DNA from: Corynebacterium stercoris | Lineage (GTDB): Bacteria; Actinomycetota; Actinomycetes; Mycobacteriales; Mycobacteriaceae | NCBI RefSeq assembly: GCF_024160105.1 | Contig: NZ_JAMFTQ010000008.1 | Coordinates: 1 to 64,000 of the forward strand | DNA length: 64,000 nucleotides | Reading direction: 5' to 3' | Part shown: positions 35,739 to 44,784 of the stretch, piece by piece | Layout: each line of letters begins with the position of its first letter | Position numbering within the stretch: the first letter of the stretch is position 1 | Program-made: the position numbers and the translations under genes | Notes under the pieces: model-generated | Told to the model about the DNA's origin: nothing | Databases searched by the model: none | Seen by the model: the letters and a program-made list of their open reading frames with translations, nothing else

Positions 35739-37055
35739 GTGACCACCGCGAACAACCCGCAGAACACCCCGCACAAGGACCCGAGCGAGATCTTCCAGCC
35801 CACCACTCTCGGCAAGGTGGAGCTGCGCAACCACTTCATCAAGGCCGCCACCTCCGAGGGCCGTTCCCCGGACGGCAAGGTCACCGATGAGCTCATCGCG
35901 TACCACGAGGGCTTCGCCGCCGGCGGCATCGGCATGACCACCCTGGCGTACTGCGCCACCTCCCCGCGCGGCTTCTCCGCCCCGGGCCAGATCCTCATGG
36001 AGCGCGACTCCCTGCCGGGCCTGAAGGACTTCACCGCCACCATGCACGCGCACGGCGCAAAGGCGTCCGCGCAGCTGGGCCACGCCGGCCCGGTGGCCAC
36101 CCGCCCGCTGATCGGCGAGACCCCGTGGGCGCCGAGCAAGTTCATCAACCCGACCAGCTTCAACTACTGCAAGGGCATTTCCAAGAACGAGATTAACCAG
36201 GCGATCCGCGAGTTCGCCGACGCCGCCGAGCTGGCTGCCGAGGCCGGCTTCGATGCCCTCGAGCTGCACTTCGGCCACCTCTACCTGCCGTCGTCGTTCC
36301 TGTCCGCGTGGATCAACCGCCGCGACGACGAGTACGGCGGCAACATTGAGAACCGCTCCCGCTTCGTCCGCGAGATCTCCACTGCCGTGAAGGAGCGCGT
36401 GGGCGATGACGTCGCCATCATCGCCAAGATGTCCATGACCGACGGCATCCCGGGCTCCATCATCCTGCCGGATTCCCTGCAGACTGCTCAGATGCTGGAC
36501 GCCGACGGCAACGTCGATGCCATCCTGCTCACCCAGGGTTCCTCCGTGCTGCGCCAGATGTGGCTGTTCCGCGGTGACGTGCCGGTGGACGGCTTCGCCC
36601 AGCACATGCCGTTCCCGTTCAACGTGGGTGTGAAGATGTTCGGCAAGCCGATGCTGGGCAACTTCCCGTACGAGGACATGTACATGTACAAGGATGCCCG
36701 CCAGTTCCTGGACAAGGTGAAGAACTCGAAGCTGATCCTGCTCGGCGGCCTGACCCAGCGCGAGCACTTCGAGAAGGGCTACGCGGAGGGCTTCGAGTTC
36801 TTCGAGATCGGCCGCGCGCTGCTGCGTGAGCCGGACATGATTCAGAAGATCGCTGCGAACCCGCAGTATCAGACGCTGTGCGACCACAACAACTACTGCA
36901 TGCCGTCCGTGTTCGGCCGCACCCACTGCGTCTACTCGCCGGACTACGCGGCCACCCCGGCTGACCGTCAGATCCGTCCGGACGAGACCGCGTCCGCAAC
37001 CGGCTCCATGTACGACGGCATGAGCGCCAAGGAGAAGGCAAAGTACGGCATGTAG
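35739..37055 (+). CDS. NADH:flavin oxidoreductase (old yellow enzyme family)
   Basis: A 438-residue FMN-dependent TIM-barrel oxidoreductase. Typical features are the N-terminal LGKVELRNHFIKAATSEG, GHAG at the flavin site, and LHFGHLYLPSSFLSAWINRR with DEYGG after it. That last segment is the signature of the 2,4-dienoyl-CoA reductase / OYE-like class, although the usual HGAHGYL-type His is replaced within HFGHLYL. The natural substrate is unknown. It starts with GTG after a Shine-Dalgarno GAAAGGA, with TAAAAT (near 35688) as the -10 candidate. Confidence 0.88.
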   Translation: MTTANNPQNTPHKDPSEIFQPTTLGKVELRNHFIKAATSEGRSPDGKVTDELIAYHEGFAAGGIGMTTLAYCATSPRGFSAPGQILMERDSLPGLKDFTATMHAHGAKASAQLGHAGPVATRPLIGETPWAPSKFINPTSFNYCKGISKNEINQAIREFADAAELAAEAGFDALELHFGHLYLPSSFLSAWINRRDDEYGGNIENRSRFVREISTAVKERVGDDVAIIAKMSMTDGIPGSIILPDSLQTAQMLDADGNVDAILLTQGSSVLRQMWLFRGDVPVDGFAQHMPFPFNVGVKMFGKPMLGNFPYEDMYMYKDARQFLDKVKNSKLILLGGLTQREHFEKGYAEGFEFFEIGRALLREPDMIQKIAANPQYQTLCDHNNYCMPSVFGRTHCVYSPDYAATPADRQIRPDETASATGSMYDGMSAKEKAKYGM

Positions 37056-37065
37056 GTCGCAGGCG

Positions 37066-38085
37066 CTAGCTGCGTTGGCGGCGCCGGCGCCTGAACACGA
37101 TCCCCGCTGCTGCGACGACGGCCGCGGGGATCACGTATGCGCGCGCCATCTTGCGCATCGAGCGGTAGTCGCGCACCAGCCACCCTTGAGCTTTCGCGTG
37201 CCGACGCAAGTCCCGATCCGGGTTGATCGCCACCGGCGAGCCCACCATCTCAAGCATCGGGAGGTCATTGATGCTGTCCGAGTAGGCGGTGCACTTGGCC
37301 AAATCCAGCCGCTGGATCGCCGCGAGCGCCGCCACGGCGTGCTTCTTGCCGGGGCCGTGGAGGATGTCGCCCACCAGGCGGCCCGTGAACACGCCGTTCT
37401 CCTCCTCGGCCACGGTGCCCAGTGCGCCGGTGAAGCCGAGCCGCTCTGCAAGCGCCTGTCCGATCTGGACCGGCGTCGCGGACACGAGCCATACCTGCTG
37501 GCCTGCGGCGATGTGCATCGCCGCCAGCTCGATCGTCTCCTCATAGGCTTTGTTCAGCATCTGCCGGTCGACGATGTCTTTGCACAGCGCCTTGAGCTCT
37601 TCCACCGACTTCCCCTTCACGATGCTTAGGGCTTGCTCGCGCCCCGACGCAATATCGTCGGCGTTCTCGGAACCGGAGACGCGGTAGCGAATCTGTTTGA
37701 CCAGGGCGGGCACGAGCTCGCGCATTGGGATGTAGCGTCGCTTCGCCAGCTCTTCGGCGAGCAGGATCAGGGAGGAGCCCTGGACCAGCGTGTTGTCGAT
37801 GTCGAAGAACGCGGCCGCGCCGGCATCCTGCGGCACGTCCGGGTCCGGCTGCGTCAGCTTCGGGCGCCCCGCGGTGGCGAACGCCCCGCCCACGGAGTCG
37901 ACGCCGGTGGAGAAATCGGCGATGTCGATGCCGAAGGTCTCCTGGATCGCAGCGGCGGCGGCGGCTTCGCCGGCGGCGCGCTGCGTGGTTTCGTCGATAG
38001 GCGGCAGCGCGAGGTCCTCGAAGAAACGGCGCAGGTTGCCGTGCGAGACGGACCAGTGAGCGAGCAATTCGTTGGGCTCGGCCAT
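37066..38085 (-). CDS. HAD-family phosphatase (SerB1-like, HAD-IB)
   Basis: A 339-residue HAD-superfamily subclass IB hydrolase. Motif I is FFDIDNTLV with nucleophile Asp95 and acid/base Asp97. Motif II is in VSATP, and motifs III-IV are in a K-containing linker and YSDSINDLPML. The protein carries an N-terminal extension of about 85 residues and a C-terminal hydrophobic helix with an RRRRRQRS tail, suggesting membrane association. Mycobacterial relatives are called SerB1, but phosphoserine specificity is not established. It is divergent from the glutaredoxin-like gene. Confidence 0.87.
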   Translation of the reverse strand: MAEPNELLAHWSVSHGNLRRFFEDLALPPIDETTQRAAGEAAAAAAIQETFGIDIADFSTGVDSVGGAFATAGRPKLTQPDPDVPQDAGAAAFFDIDNTLVQGSSLILLAEELAKRRYIPMRELVPALVKQIRYRVSGSENADDIASGREQALSIVKGKSVEELKALCKDIVDRQMLNKAYEETIELAAMHIAAGQQVWLVSATPVQIGQALAERLGFTGALGTVAEEENGVFTGRLVGDILHGPGKKHAVAALAAIQRLDLAKCTAYSDSINDLPMLEMVGSPVAINPDRDLRRHAKAQGWLVRDYRSMRKMARAYVIPAAVVAAAGIVFRRRRRQRS

Positions 38086-38165
38086 GCGGGGGCAACTGCC
38101 TTTCTCCGGGTGTTAGCGTCTTAGGGGTACGCGTGGTCATGGTACCGCGAGAAGGAGGTCCCACG

Positions 38166-38402
38166 GTGCGGTTGGTTGAGTTGATGGTGCGCGAGACGTG
38201 CGGGTCGTGTGCGAGGGTGGCTGAGCAGATTGCTCCGATCGTCGGCACGCATGATGCCCGGCTGGTGCTCGTGGACGTGGACAGCGACCCCGAGCTCGCC
38301 GCGGAGTTTGGCGACCGTGTGCCGGTGGTGTGCATCGACGGGGAGGAGTTCGCCTGCTGGGAGGTGGATAACGCGGAGCTGGCGGCGGAACTTGCCCGCT
38401 AG
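38166..38402 (+). CDS. Glutaredoxin-like thiol-redox protein
   Basis: A 78-residue thioredoxin-fold protein with an N-terminal CxxC (Cys12, Cys15 in RETCGSCARV) and the cis-Pro segment DRVPVVCIDGEEF, matching short glutaredoxin-like (DUF836-type) proteins. The start is a GTG with an excellent Shine-Dalgarno (AAGGAGG) eight bases upstream; an in-frame start further upstream would include that site. It directly precedes hemA, an arrangement common in corynebacteria. The redox partner is unknown. Confidence 0.85.
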   Translation: MRLVELMVRETCGSCARVAEQIAPIVGTHDARLVLVDVDSDPELAAEFGDRVPVVCIDGEEFACWEVDNAELAAELAR

Positions 38403-38446
38403 CGGGGTATCCTTTAGTTTGATATGCACCGAAACGGAGGGATTGC

Positions 38447-39760
38447 GTGAGCGTACTCGTCGTGGGGATGTCCCACAGGTCAGCGCCGGTATCGTTGCTT
38501 GAGCGGCTGAGTATGGATGACGCGGTGCAGCACCACACCAGTGAAGCGCTGCTGAAGCAGCCCTCCGTGTCCGAGGCGATGATCATCTCCACCTGCAACC
38601 GCCTCGAGATTTACGCGATGACGAACGCGTTCCACGCCGGCGTGCAGGACGTGCTCGAAGTGCTCTCCGATATTTCTGGGGTGTCCGAGGCGGAGTTGCG
38701 CACCTATCTTTATGTGCGCTACGCCGACGCCGCCGCGGAGCACATGCTCACCGTCGCTTCTGGCCTGGACTCGATGGTGGTGGGGGAGCAGCAGATCATC
38801 GGCCAGGTGCGCACCTCCTACCTGGATGCCGCCGAACGCGGCACCGTGGGCCCGACGCTGCACCTGCTCGCGCAAACCGCGCTGCACACCGGCAAACGCG
38901 TGCACACGGAAACGGGCATTGACGACGCCGGCAATTCCATGGTCACCTTCGCCCTCGACGAGGCGCTGAAGGTGCTCGGCGCGGAGTCTTTCGAGGGCAA
39001 GACGGCGCTGGTGCTGGGTGCCGGCGCGATGAGCTCGCTCGCGGCGACGCAGCTGGGCAAGCGCGGAGTAGCGAAGCTGATCATCGCCAACCGCACCCGT
39101 TCGCGCGCGGAGCGGTTGGCGGAGCACGCCCGCGAGGCCGGGGTGCCGGCGGAGGTCGTGGACTTCAACGCCCGCGCCGGGGCCGTAGCCAGAGCGGACA
39201 TTACTGTCTCCGCCACGGCATCCGACGGCTTCACCATCACCGCCGAGGACCTCTCCGGCCCGGCCGTGCTCGTGGACTTGTCGCTGCCGCGCGACATTGC
39301 GGATGACGTTTCGCTGCGCGACGGCGTGCACCTCATCAACATCGAATACCTGCACACCACCCGCGGCGGCATGTCCGGCCAGGACGCCTCCGCGCTCGAG
39401 GCGGCGGAGCGCATCGTCGCCGAAGAAGTTGAGGCGTTCAGCGCGCAGCAGCGCGTGCGCGACGTCGCCCCGGCGGTGGCGAAGCTGCGCCAAACGGCGA
39501 GCGAGGTCCAGGACCTCGAGCTGGAGCGCCTCCGTGCGAAGCTCGCCCACGTGGACGATGACGACTTCGAGCAGATCACCCGCGCGGTGAAGAGGATCGT
39601 GGACAAGCTCCTGCACACCCCGACGGTGAAGATCAAGGAGCTCGCCGCCTCCGACGAGGCCGTGCGCGTGGATGCGGTCATCGAGCAGCTCTTCGGGCTG
39701 GATCGCGCCGCCATCGCCGTCGATGCCCAGCGGCTGCCGCTGCCGCAAGAACTGAACTAG
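38447..39760 (+). CDS. hemA: Glutamyl-tRNA reductase
   Basis: The first committed step of heme synthesis: NADPH reduction of glutamyl-tRNA to glutamate-1-semialdehyde. The 437-residue protein has the catalytic Cys50 in [11 protein letters not shown], the GMSHRSAPV start, the [15 protein letters not shown] motif, a Rossmann segment [12 protein letters not shown] and the C-terminal dimerisation helix. It starts with GTG preceded by CGGAGGG, with TAGTTT about 30 bases upstream as a possible -10. It is the first hem gene of the cluster, with hemC 34 bases downstream. Confidence 0.97.
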   Translation: MSVLVVGMSHRSAPVSLLERLSMDDAVQHHTSEALLKQPSVSEAMIISTCNRLEIYAMTNAFHAGVQDVLEVLSDISGVSEAELRTYLYVRYADAAAEHMLTVASGLDSMVVGEQQIIGQVRTSYLDAAERGTVGPTLHLLAQTALHTGKRVHTETGIDDAGNSMVTFALDEALKVLGAESFEGKTALVLGAGAMSSLAATQLGKRGVAKLIIANRTRSRAERLAEHAREAGVPAEVVDFNARAGAVARADITVSATASDGFTITAEDLSGPAVLVDLSLPRDIADDVSLRDGVHLINIEYLHTTRGGMSGQDASALEAAERIVAEEVEAFSAQQRVRDVAPAVAKLRQTASEVQDLELERLRAKLAHVDDDDFEQITRAVKRIVDKLLHTPTVKIKELAASDEAVRVDAVIEQLFGLDRAAIAVDAQRLPLPQELN

Positions 39761-39794
39761 CCGCGTGCTGCGCACGCAAGATAAAGGAGTCCTC

Positions 39795-40691
39795 ATGTTG
39801 CGGATCGGCACCCGCGGATCCCACTTGGCCACCACCCAGTCCGGACACGTGCGCGACGCGATCACCGCCGCCGGGCACGAGGCCGAGCTGCAGATCGTGA
39901 CCACCCCCGGCGACCTCTCCCAGGCTCCCGTCGAGCGCATCGGCGTGGGCGTGTTCACGTCCGCGCTGCGCGACGCGCTCTTCGACGGCACCGTCGACAT
40001 CGCCGTCCACTCCTTCAAGGACCTCCCCACCGCGCCCGAACCGCGCGCGCACCTCATCGTGCCTGCGCGCGAGGACAACCGGGAGGCGCTCATCGCCCGC
40101 GACGGCATGCGTTTCGACGATCTCCCCCACGGCGCCCGCGTGGGCACCTCCGCCCCGCGGCGCGTGTCGCAGCTCCGCGCGCTGCGCCCCGACCTGGACA
40201 TTCGCCCGCTGCGCGGCAACATCGAGACCCGCATGGGGTATGTGGAGAAGGGCGACCTGGACGCGATCATCCTCGCCTTCGCGGGCTTGAGCCGCGGCGG
40301 CTACGCCGAGCGCGCCACCGAGGTGTTCGCGCCCGAGGTGCTCATGCCGGCGCCGGCGCAGGGCGCGCTGGCGGTTGAGTGCTGCTCTGACGACGAGGCC
40401 ACCCGCGCCGTGATCGACCCGCTGTGCTGTGCCAACTCCTACGCCTGCGCGGCGGCGGAGCGCCGCGTGCTGGCCACGCTCGAAGCTGGCTGCACGGCGC
40501 CGGTTGCGGCGTACGCGACGATCGATGCCGGGTCCATCACCCTCACCGCCGGCGTCTACGCCCTCGACGGCAGCGGCCAGCTGGTGGAAACGCAGCGCGG
40601 CACCGACGCGGACTCGCTGGGTGTGGAGGTCGCGGAGGCGCTGCTTGAGCGCGGCGCGGCGGAACTCATGCGCGAGCCGGCCGAGGGCTAA
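39795..40691 (+). CDS. hemC: Porphobilinogen deaminase (hydroxymethylbilane synthase)
   Basis: Polymerises four porphobilinogens to hydroxymethylbilane. The 298-residue protein opens with [16 protein letters not shown] and contains [21 protein letters not shown] and RGNIETRM. The dipyrromethane cofactor attachment residue is Cys233 in [12 protein letters not shown]. The ATG at 39795 has a clear Shine-Dalgarno AAAGGAG. A hairpin including the stop codon followed by TCTTTTT is a probable terminator, so hemD may be transcribed separately. Confidence 0.97.
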   Translation: MLRIGTRGSHLATTQSGHVRDAITAAGHEAELQIVTTPGDLSQAPVERIGVGVFTSALRDALFDGTVDIAVHSFKDLPTAPEPRAHLIVPAREDNREALIARDGMRFDDLPHGARVGTSAPRRVSQLRALRPDLDIRPLRGNIETRMGYVEKGDLDAIILAFAGLSRGGYAERATEVFAPEVLMPAPAQGALAVECCSDDEATRAVIDPLCCANSYACAAAERRVLATLEAGCTAPVAAYATIDAGSITLTAGVYALDGSGQLVETQRGTDADSLGVEVAEALLERGAAELMREPAEG

Positions 40692-40708
40692 GCTGCTTAG
40701 CTCTTTTT
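40686..40708 (+). terminator. Probable terminator of hemA-hemC
   Basis: GCTAAG (overlapping the hemC stop codon) pairs with CTTAGC across a three-base loop, with one or two extra pairs possible, and is followed by TCTTTTT. Confidence 0.6.
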
Positions 40709-40831
40709 GGTTTCAAGCGCTATCCACTTTAAGGTGGAGATACCATACGTCTTTTCGGTCTCGGCGTTACGGCGGGCCTGCGGGCTCCGCGTCGCCGGGA
40801 TCACTCATTCGTGCCATAGAAAAGTGGTTCC

Positions 40832-42568
40832 ATGACATCGCCCTCTACCACGCGCCCGCCGGGGAAGGTCATCTTCGTCGGTGCGGGCCCGGGCAACCCT
40901 GACCTGCTCACCATCCGCGCTCGCGAGGTATTGGAATCCAATGCTATCGCGTTGGTGGATCCGGAAGTGTCTCAGGGGGTCCGAAACGTCGTCGCCGCGC
41001 AGCTGCCGGTCCCGCAAACCAAGCTGGAGCAGGCGAAAGCCGAGTACGAAGCGATGGTTGCCGAGGCCAAAGAGGCCGGTGCCCGCCGCAAGCCAGCGAA
41101 GCCGGAAGATCCGACGGCTGCGGAGCTGGTTGAGGTTGAGACTGGTGAGGGTGCGATCGTCGACAAGCTCCAGGATGCTCTGGAGGCCTCCGCCGAGGCG
41201 ATCGAGCGCGGCGAGGCCGGGGACGGCGATGTTATCCGCCTCGTGTGCGGCAACCCGCTGACCAGGGATTCCGTGATGGCTGAGGTGTCCGCCGTGGCCG
41301 CCGCCGGCCTGGAGTTCCAGGTGGTGCCGGGCATGTCCCTGCCGTCGACGGTGCCGTCGTTCGCCGGCATTGCGCTGGGCTCCACGTATACCGAGACTGA
41401 CCTGGCCAACGAGTCCGTGGATTGGGATCAGCTGGCCACCGCCCCGCAGCCGCTGGTGTTCCAGGCTGCGCAGGAGCACCTCGCGGAGATGGCGGACCAG
41501 CTCATGCAGCGCGGCTTCGCCGGCTCCACCCCGGTGACGGTGACCACGCACGGCACGACCCGCCTGCAGCGCACCTTCGATGCCACGCTGCAGACCGTGG
41601 CCAAGCTCGACGCGGACCTCTCCGGCGCGCTGGTGGTCACCCTCGGCACGATTGCCGACGAAAGGGCCAAGTACTCCTGGTGGGAGAACCGCCCCCTCTA
41701 CGGCTGGCGCGTGCTCGTGCCGCGCGCGAAGGAGCAGGCAGGGCCGATGAACGCCCGCCTGAGCTCCTACGGTGCGATTCCGCAGTCGGTACCGACGATC
41801 TCGATGGAGCCCCCGCGCAACCCCGCGCAGATGGACCGCGCGATCAAGGGCATCGTGGAGGGCCGCTACCAGTGGGTCGTGTTCACATCCACCAACGCTG
41901 TCGACGCGGTGTGGGACAAGTTCGAGGAGCTTGGCCTCGACGCGCGCTCCTTCGCAGGCGTGCACCTGGCAGCGGTGGGGCAAAAGACTGCCGACGCCGT
42001 CCGCGCCCGCGGCATGTTCCCGGAGGTGCTGCCGCACCGCACCAAGCAGAACGCAGCCGGCCTGGTCGAGGTGTTCCCCGAGTACGTCGAGGACATCGAC
42101 CCGGTGTCCCGCGTGCTGCTGCCGCGCGCCGACCTGGGCACCGACGTGCTTGTCGACGGTCTCGTGGAGAAGGGCTGGGAAGTCGACGACGTGGTGGCCT
42201 ACCGCACCGTCCGCGCCGCCCCTCCCGCGCCCGAGGTGCGCGACATGATCAAGACCGGCGGCTTCGACGCCGTGTGCTTCACCAGCGCATCCACCGTGAA
42301 GAACCTGGTGGGCATCGCGGGCAAGCCGCACCAGCGCACCATCATCGCCTGCATCGGCCCGATGGCCGCGGCAGAGGCTCGCGAGCAGGGCTTGCGTGTC
42401 GACGTTGTCCCCGAGGTCGCCGACGTGCCGCACCTGGTCGACGCGCTGGCCGCCCACGTGGCGGAGCTGCGCGCAGCCGGCCAGCTGCCGCCGCCGCGCA
42501 AGAAGCGCCGCGCGCGCCGCAAGCCTGCCGCCGCTGCGGACTCCGCGGACTCCACGGACGGCGAGTAG
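40832..42568 (+). CDS. hemD: Uroporphyrinogen-III synthase fused to a degenerate SUMT-like domain
   Basis: A 578-residue two-domain protein. Residues about 10-275 align with uroporphyrinogen-III C-methyltransferase (SUMT/CobA), beginning VIFVGAGPGNPDLLTIRA. Several SUMT motifs are lost: the GDPFxFGRGGEE region is CGNPLTRDSVMAEV (Cys139 on) and the PLTHR segment is absent. A charged insertion (about 65-115) replaces the loop that follows the first domain strands. Residues about 285-545 are the HemD domain, which cyclises hydroxymethylbilane with inversion of ring D. The HemD activity is expected; methyltransferase activity is doubtful. A basic Arg/Lys-rich tail ends the protein. Confidence 0.9.
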   Translation: MTSPSTTRPPGKVIFVGAGPGNPDLLTIRAREVLESNAIALVDPEVSQGVRNVVAAQLPVPQTKLEQAKAEYEAMVAEAKEAGARRKPAKPEDPTAAELVEVETGEGAIVDKLQDALEASAEAIERGEAGDGDVIRLVCGNPLTRDSVMAEVSAVAAAGLEFQVVPGMSLPSTVPSFAGIALGSTYTETDLANESVDWDQLATAPQPLVFQAAQEHLAEMADQLMQRGFAGSTPVTVTTHGTTRLQRTFDATLQTVAKLDADLSGALVVTLGTIADERAKYSWWENRPLYGWRVLVPRAKEQAGPMNARLSSYGAIPQSVPTISMEPPRNPAQMDRAIKGIVEGRYQWVVFTSTNAVDAVWDKFEELGLDARSFAGVHLAAVGQKTADAVRARGMFPEVLPHRTKQNAAGLVEVFPEYVEDIDPVSRVLLPRADLGTDVLVDGLVEKGWEVDDVVAYRTVRAAPPAPEVRDMIKTGGFDAVCFTSASTVKNLVGIAGKPHQRTIIACIGPMAAAEAREQGLRVDVVPEVADVPHLVDALAAHVAELRAAGQLPPPRKKRRARRKPAAAADSADSTDGE

Positions 42569-42601
42569 GTCGCTCACTGGGCTGGTCCTAAGATGGGGCG
42601 C

Positions 42602-43663
42602 ATGGTGTTGGAACCGCAGACCCCCCAGGATCCCCAGCTCGACGCACAGCAGGATTACGGCCTGCTGCGCCGCCCTCGCCGCCTGCGCCAGAACCCGCAG
42701 CTGCGGGCGCTGGCGGCGGAGACCCGCCTCGACCCGGCGGACTTCATCCTCCCGCTCTTCGTGGCCGACGGCATTACGGAGCGCCGCGAGATCAGCTCCA
42801 TGCCGGGGGTGTACCAGCACACCCCGGACAGCCTGAAGGCGATCTGCCACGAGGCCCTCGAGGCCGGCGTGACCTGCGTCGATCTCTTCGGTGTGCCGCT
42901 GGACGAGGACAAGGATGCCACCGGCTCCGTCGCATGGGACGAGGACGGGGTGCTTAACCGGAACCTGCGCCTGCTGCGCGAGGAGTTCGGCGACGACCTG
43001 CTCATCATGGCGGACACCTGCCTCGATGAGTTCACTGACCACGGCCACTGCGGCGTAGTCACCACAGACCGCTGGGGCCGCGAGGTGGTGGACAACGACG
43101 CCACCCTGCCGCTCTACCGCGACATGGCGCTCGCCCAAGCCCGCGCCGGTGCCCACATTGTGAGCCCGTCCGGCATGATGGACGGCCAGGTCGCCGTGAT
43201 CCGCGAGGCGCTCGACGCCGAGGGGTTCCAGGACGTGGCCATCATGGCCTACTCGGCGAAGTACGCCTCCAAGTTCTTCGGCCCGTTCCGCGACGCGGTC
43301 GGCTCCTCCCTCAAGGGGGATCGCCGCACCTACCAGCAGGATCCGGCCAACATCCGCGAGTCCCTCCTGGAGACGCAGCTGGACATCGACGAGGGCGCCG
43401 ACTTCGTCATGGTCAAGCCCGCCCTGCCGTACCTGGATGTGCTGACCAAGGTGGCGGAGATGTCTCCGGTGCCGGTGGCCGCGTACCAGGTCAGCGGCGA
43501 GTACGCGATGCTCAAGGCGGCGGGCCTCAACGGCTGGATCGACTTCGAGCCGACGATGATGGAGGCGCTCATCTCCATCAAGCGCGCCGGCGCGGACCAG
43601 ATTCTCACCTACTACGCCATCGAGGCGGCGCGGGAGATCACCTCCGGGCGGGCCAATGGTTAG
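42602..43663 (+). CDS. hemB: Delta-aminolevulinic acid dehydratase (porphobilinogen synthase)
   Basis: Condenses two 5-aminolevulinates to porphobilinogen. About 353 residues, with the Schiff-base Lys272 in MVKPALPYLD, a second active-site Lys in YSAKYASKFFGPFRDA, and the metal-site segment DTCLDEFTDHGHCG containing two cysteines. An in-frame ATG at 42593 exists, but TAAGAT ends 7 bases before the ATG at 42602, which fits the leaderless pattern, so 42602 is chosen. Its 3' end overlaps the next membrane protein gene by 8 bases. Confidence 0.96.
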   Translation: MVLEPQTPQDPQLDAQQDYGLLRRPRRLRQNPQLRALAAETRLDPADFILPLFVADGITERREISSMPGVYQHTPDSLKAICHEALEAGVTCVDLFGVPLDEDKDATGSVAWDEDGVLNRNLRLLREEFGDDLLIMADTCLDEFTDHGHCGVVTTDRWGREVVDNDATLPLYRDMALAQARAGAHIVSPSGMMDGQVAVIREALDAEGFQDVAIMAYSAKYASKFFGPFRDAVGSSLKGDRRTYQQDPANIRESLLETQLDIDEGADFVMVKPALPYLDVLTKVAEMSPVPVAAYQVSGEYAMLKAAGLNGWIDFEPTMMEALISIKRAGADQILTYYAIEAAREITSGRANG

Positions 43664-44258
43664 CCTCCCGCCCGTGAACCCCAATTCGGGCAGTCGTGTG
43701 GAACCGGCGGCTGTGAAAGAGCCGTCGAAAAGCAATGGTGCCCCGGAGTCCGTGCGCTACATGCTGGTTTGTTGGGCGGTGATGATCGCCGGCGAGCTGC
43801 TGCACCAGATCCTCACCGTTATTTCGGCGGTGCTGGATCCCTCGCCGCTGAAGGAGTCGGCGCGCAGCGCGGCCAAGGCGCGGGGGCAGGACATTACCGA
43901 CGCAATGCTCAACACCGGCGTGTGGACGTCGGTGGCAATCATGGCGCTGATCCAACTCGCGTTCCTCGGGCTGTTCACCGCAGCCCTGGTGGCGCTGGCG
44001 CGGCGGAAGAAGTGGGCGCCGAACGCGCGCCGGGTACTGCAGATCTTCTCCATTTTCTTCGCGTTGCGGGCGCTCGCGCTGTTCATGATGCGCCCGGCAT
44101 CGACTGCCGTGCCGATCGCGTTCTACGCTTTCGACGGCATTATCCAGATCATCCTCGCCGTGGCGGGCGTGTTGGGCTTGTTCTACGCTTCCCAGAAGGA
44201 GACGCTCGACTACCTGCCCGGCGATGAACCGCCGCGCGGGCGTGCGGGCGGCGCGTAA
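43656..44258 (+). CDS. Membrane protein of the heme cluster (four-helix)
   Basis: A 200-residue integral membrane protein with a disordered N-terminus of about 30 residues and four predicted transmembrane helices (about 34-60, 90-115, 127-145 and 150-172). No motif of known function is seen. It overlaps the 3' end of hemB by 8 bases, so it is co-translated with it. It is followed by a second membrane protein and by the P-type ATPase-like gene. Its location suggests a role tied to heme or porphyrin handling; this is inference only. Confidence 0.78.
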   Translation: MVSLPPVNPNSGSRVEPAAVKEPSKSNGAPESVRYMLVCWAVMIAGELLHQILTVISAVLDPSPLKESARSAAKARGQDITDAMLNTGVWTSVAIMALIQLAFLGLFTAALVALARRKKWAPNARRVLQIFSIFFALRALALFMMRPASTAVPIAFYAFDGIIQIILAVAGVLGLFYASQKETLDYLPGDEPPRGRAGGA

Positions 44259-44282
44259 CCCGCAAGAAGGAGCGTTTCGGAC

Positions 44283-44777
44283 ATGGCAGGCATGTTTCCG
44301 ACGATGGTGGCGGACCCGAACGACAGGAACCGCCGCTACACGGACGGACCCGCGGAGGCGTGGCCCGAGTCGCTGCGCATCGGCTACTGGCTGGTGCTGC
44401 TCGCCGCGATTGTGATGCTGTTGACCAGCATGCTCATGTTCAAGGTGGGCGTGCCGGCGGAGATTGACCCGGACCTGCGCGGGTCCTTCACCTCGAACAT
44501 GCGCATCGTTGCCGTGGGCAACATCGTGCTCGCGCTGGCGCTCGCGGCGTTCGCGTCCTACTTCGAGCGCGGCTCCAAGAACGCGCGCCGCTGGGCGTCC
44601 GGGATGATCGGCCTGACCATTTTCCTGAACTTCGCCGGCTTCTACGTGGGCGTGAGCGGCTGGTCCGCGTTCGTGATCGTGGTGCTGCTCGGTCTGGCGG
44701 TGTTCTTCATGTTCCGCCCCGCCGCGAACGCGTTTGTGGATCACCGCAGCGGCGACCTCTGGCAAGGCGTGGAGTAG
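44283..44777 (+). CDS. Membrane protein of the heme cluster (164 residues)
   Basis: A 164-residue protein with about four transmembrane helices (about 31-53, 74-93, 102-120 and 122-142) and short hydrophilic ends. No enzyme signature is visible. A Shine-Dalgarno AAGGAG precedes the ATG. The gene ends seven bases before the GTG of the P-type ATPase-like gene, which has no ribosome binding site of its own, so the two are probably translationally coupled. The function is unknown. Confidence 0.78.
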   Translation: MAGMFPTMVADPNDRNRRYTDGPAEAWPESLRIGYWLVLLAAIVMLLTSMLMFKVGVPAEIDPDLRGSFTSNMRIVAVGNIVLALALAAFASYFERGSKNARRWASGMIGLTIFLNFAGFYVGVSGWSAFVIVVLLGLAVFFMFRPAANAFVDHRSGDLWQGVE

Positions 44778-44784
44778 CGCCGCC

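Noticed and set aside
40721..40742. Iron-regulator (DtxR) box upstream of hemD
   Set aside because: The short imperfect palindrome around TATCCACTTTAAGGTGG does not match the DtxR consensus well enough to be reported.
40805..43735. A 976-codon minus-strand frame opposite hemD and hemB
   Set aside because: It is a shadow frame caused by codon bias of the real plus-strand genes. Its sequence is low-complexity His/Arg/Gly-rich with no recognisable domain.
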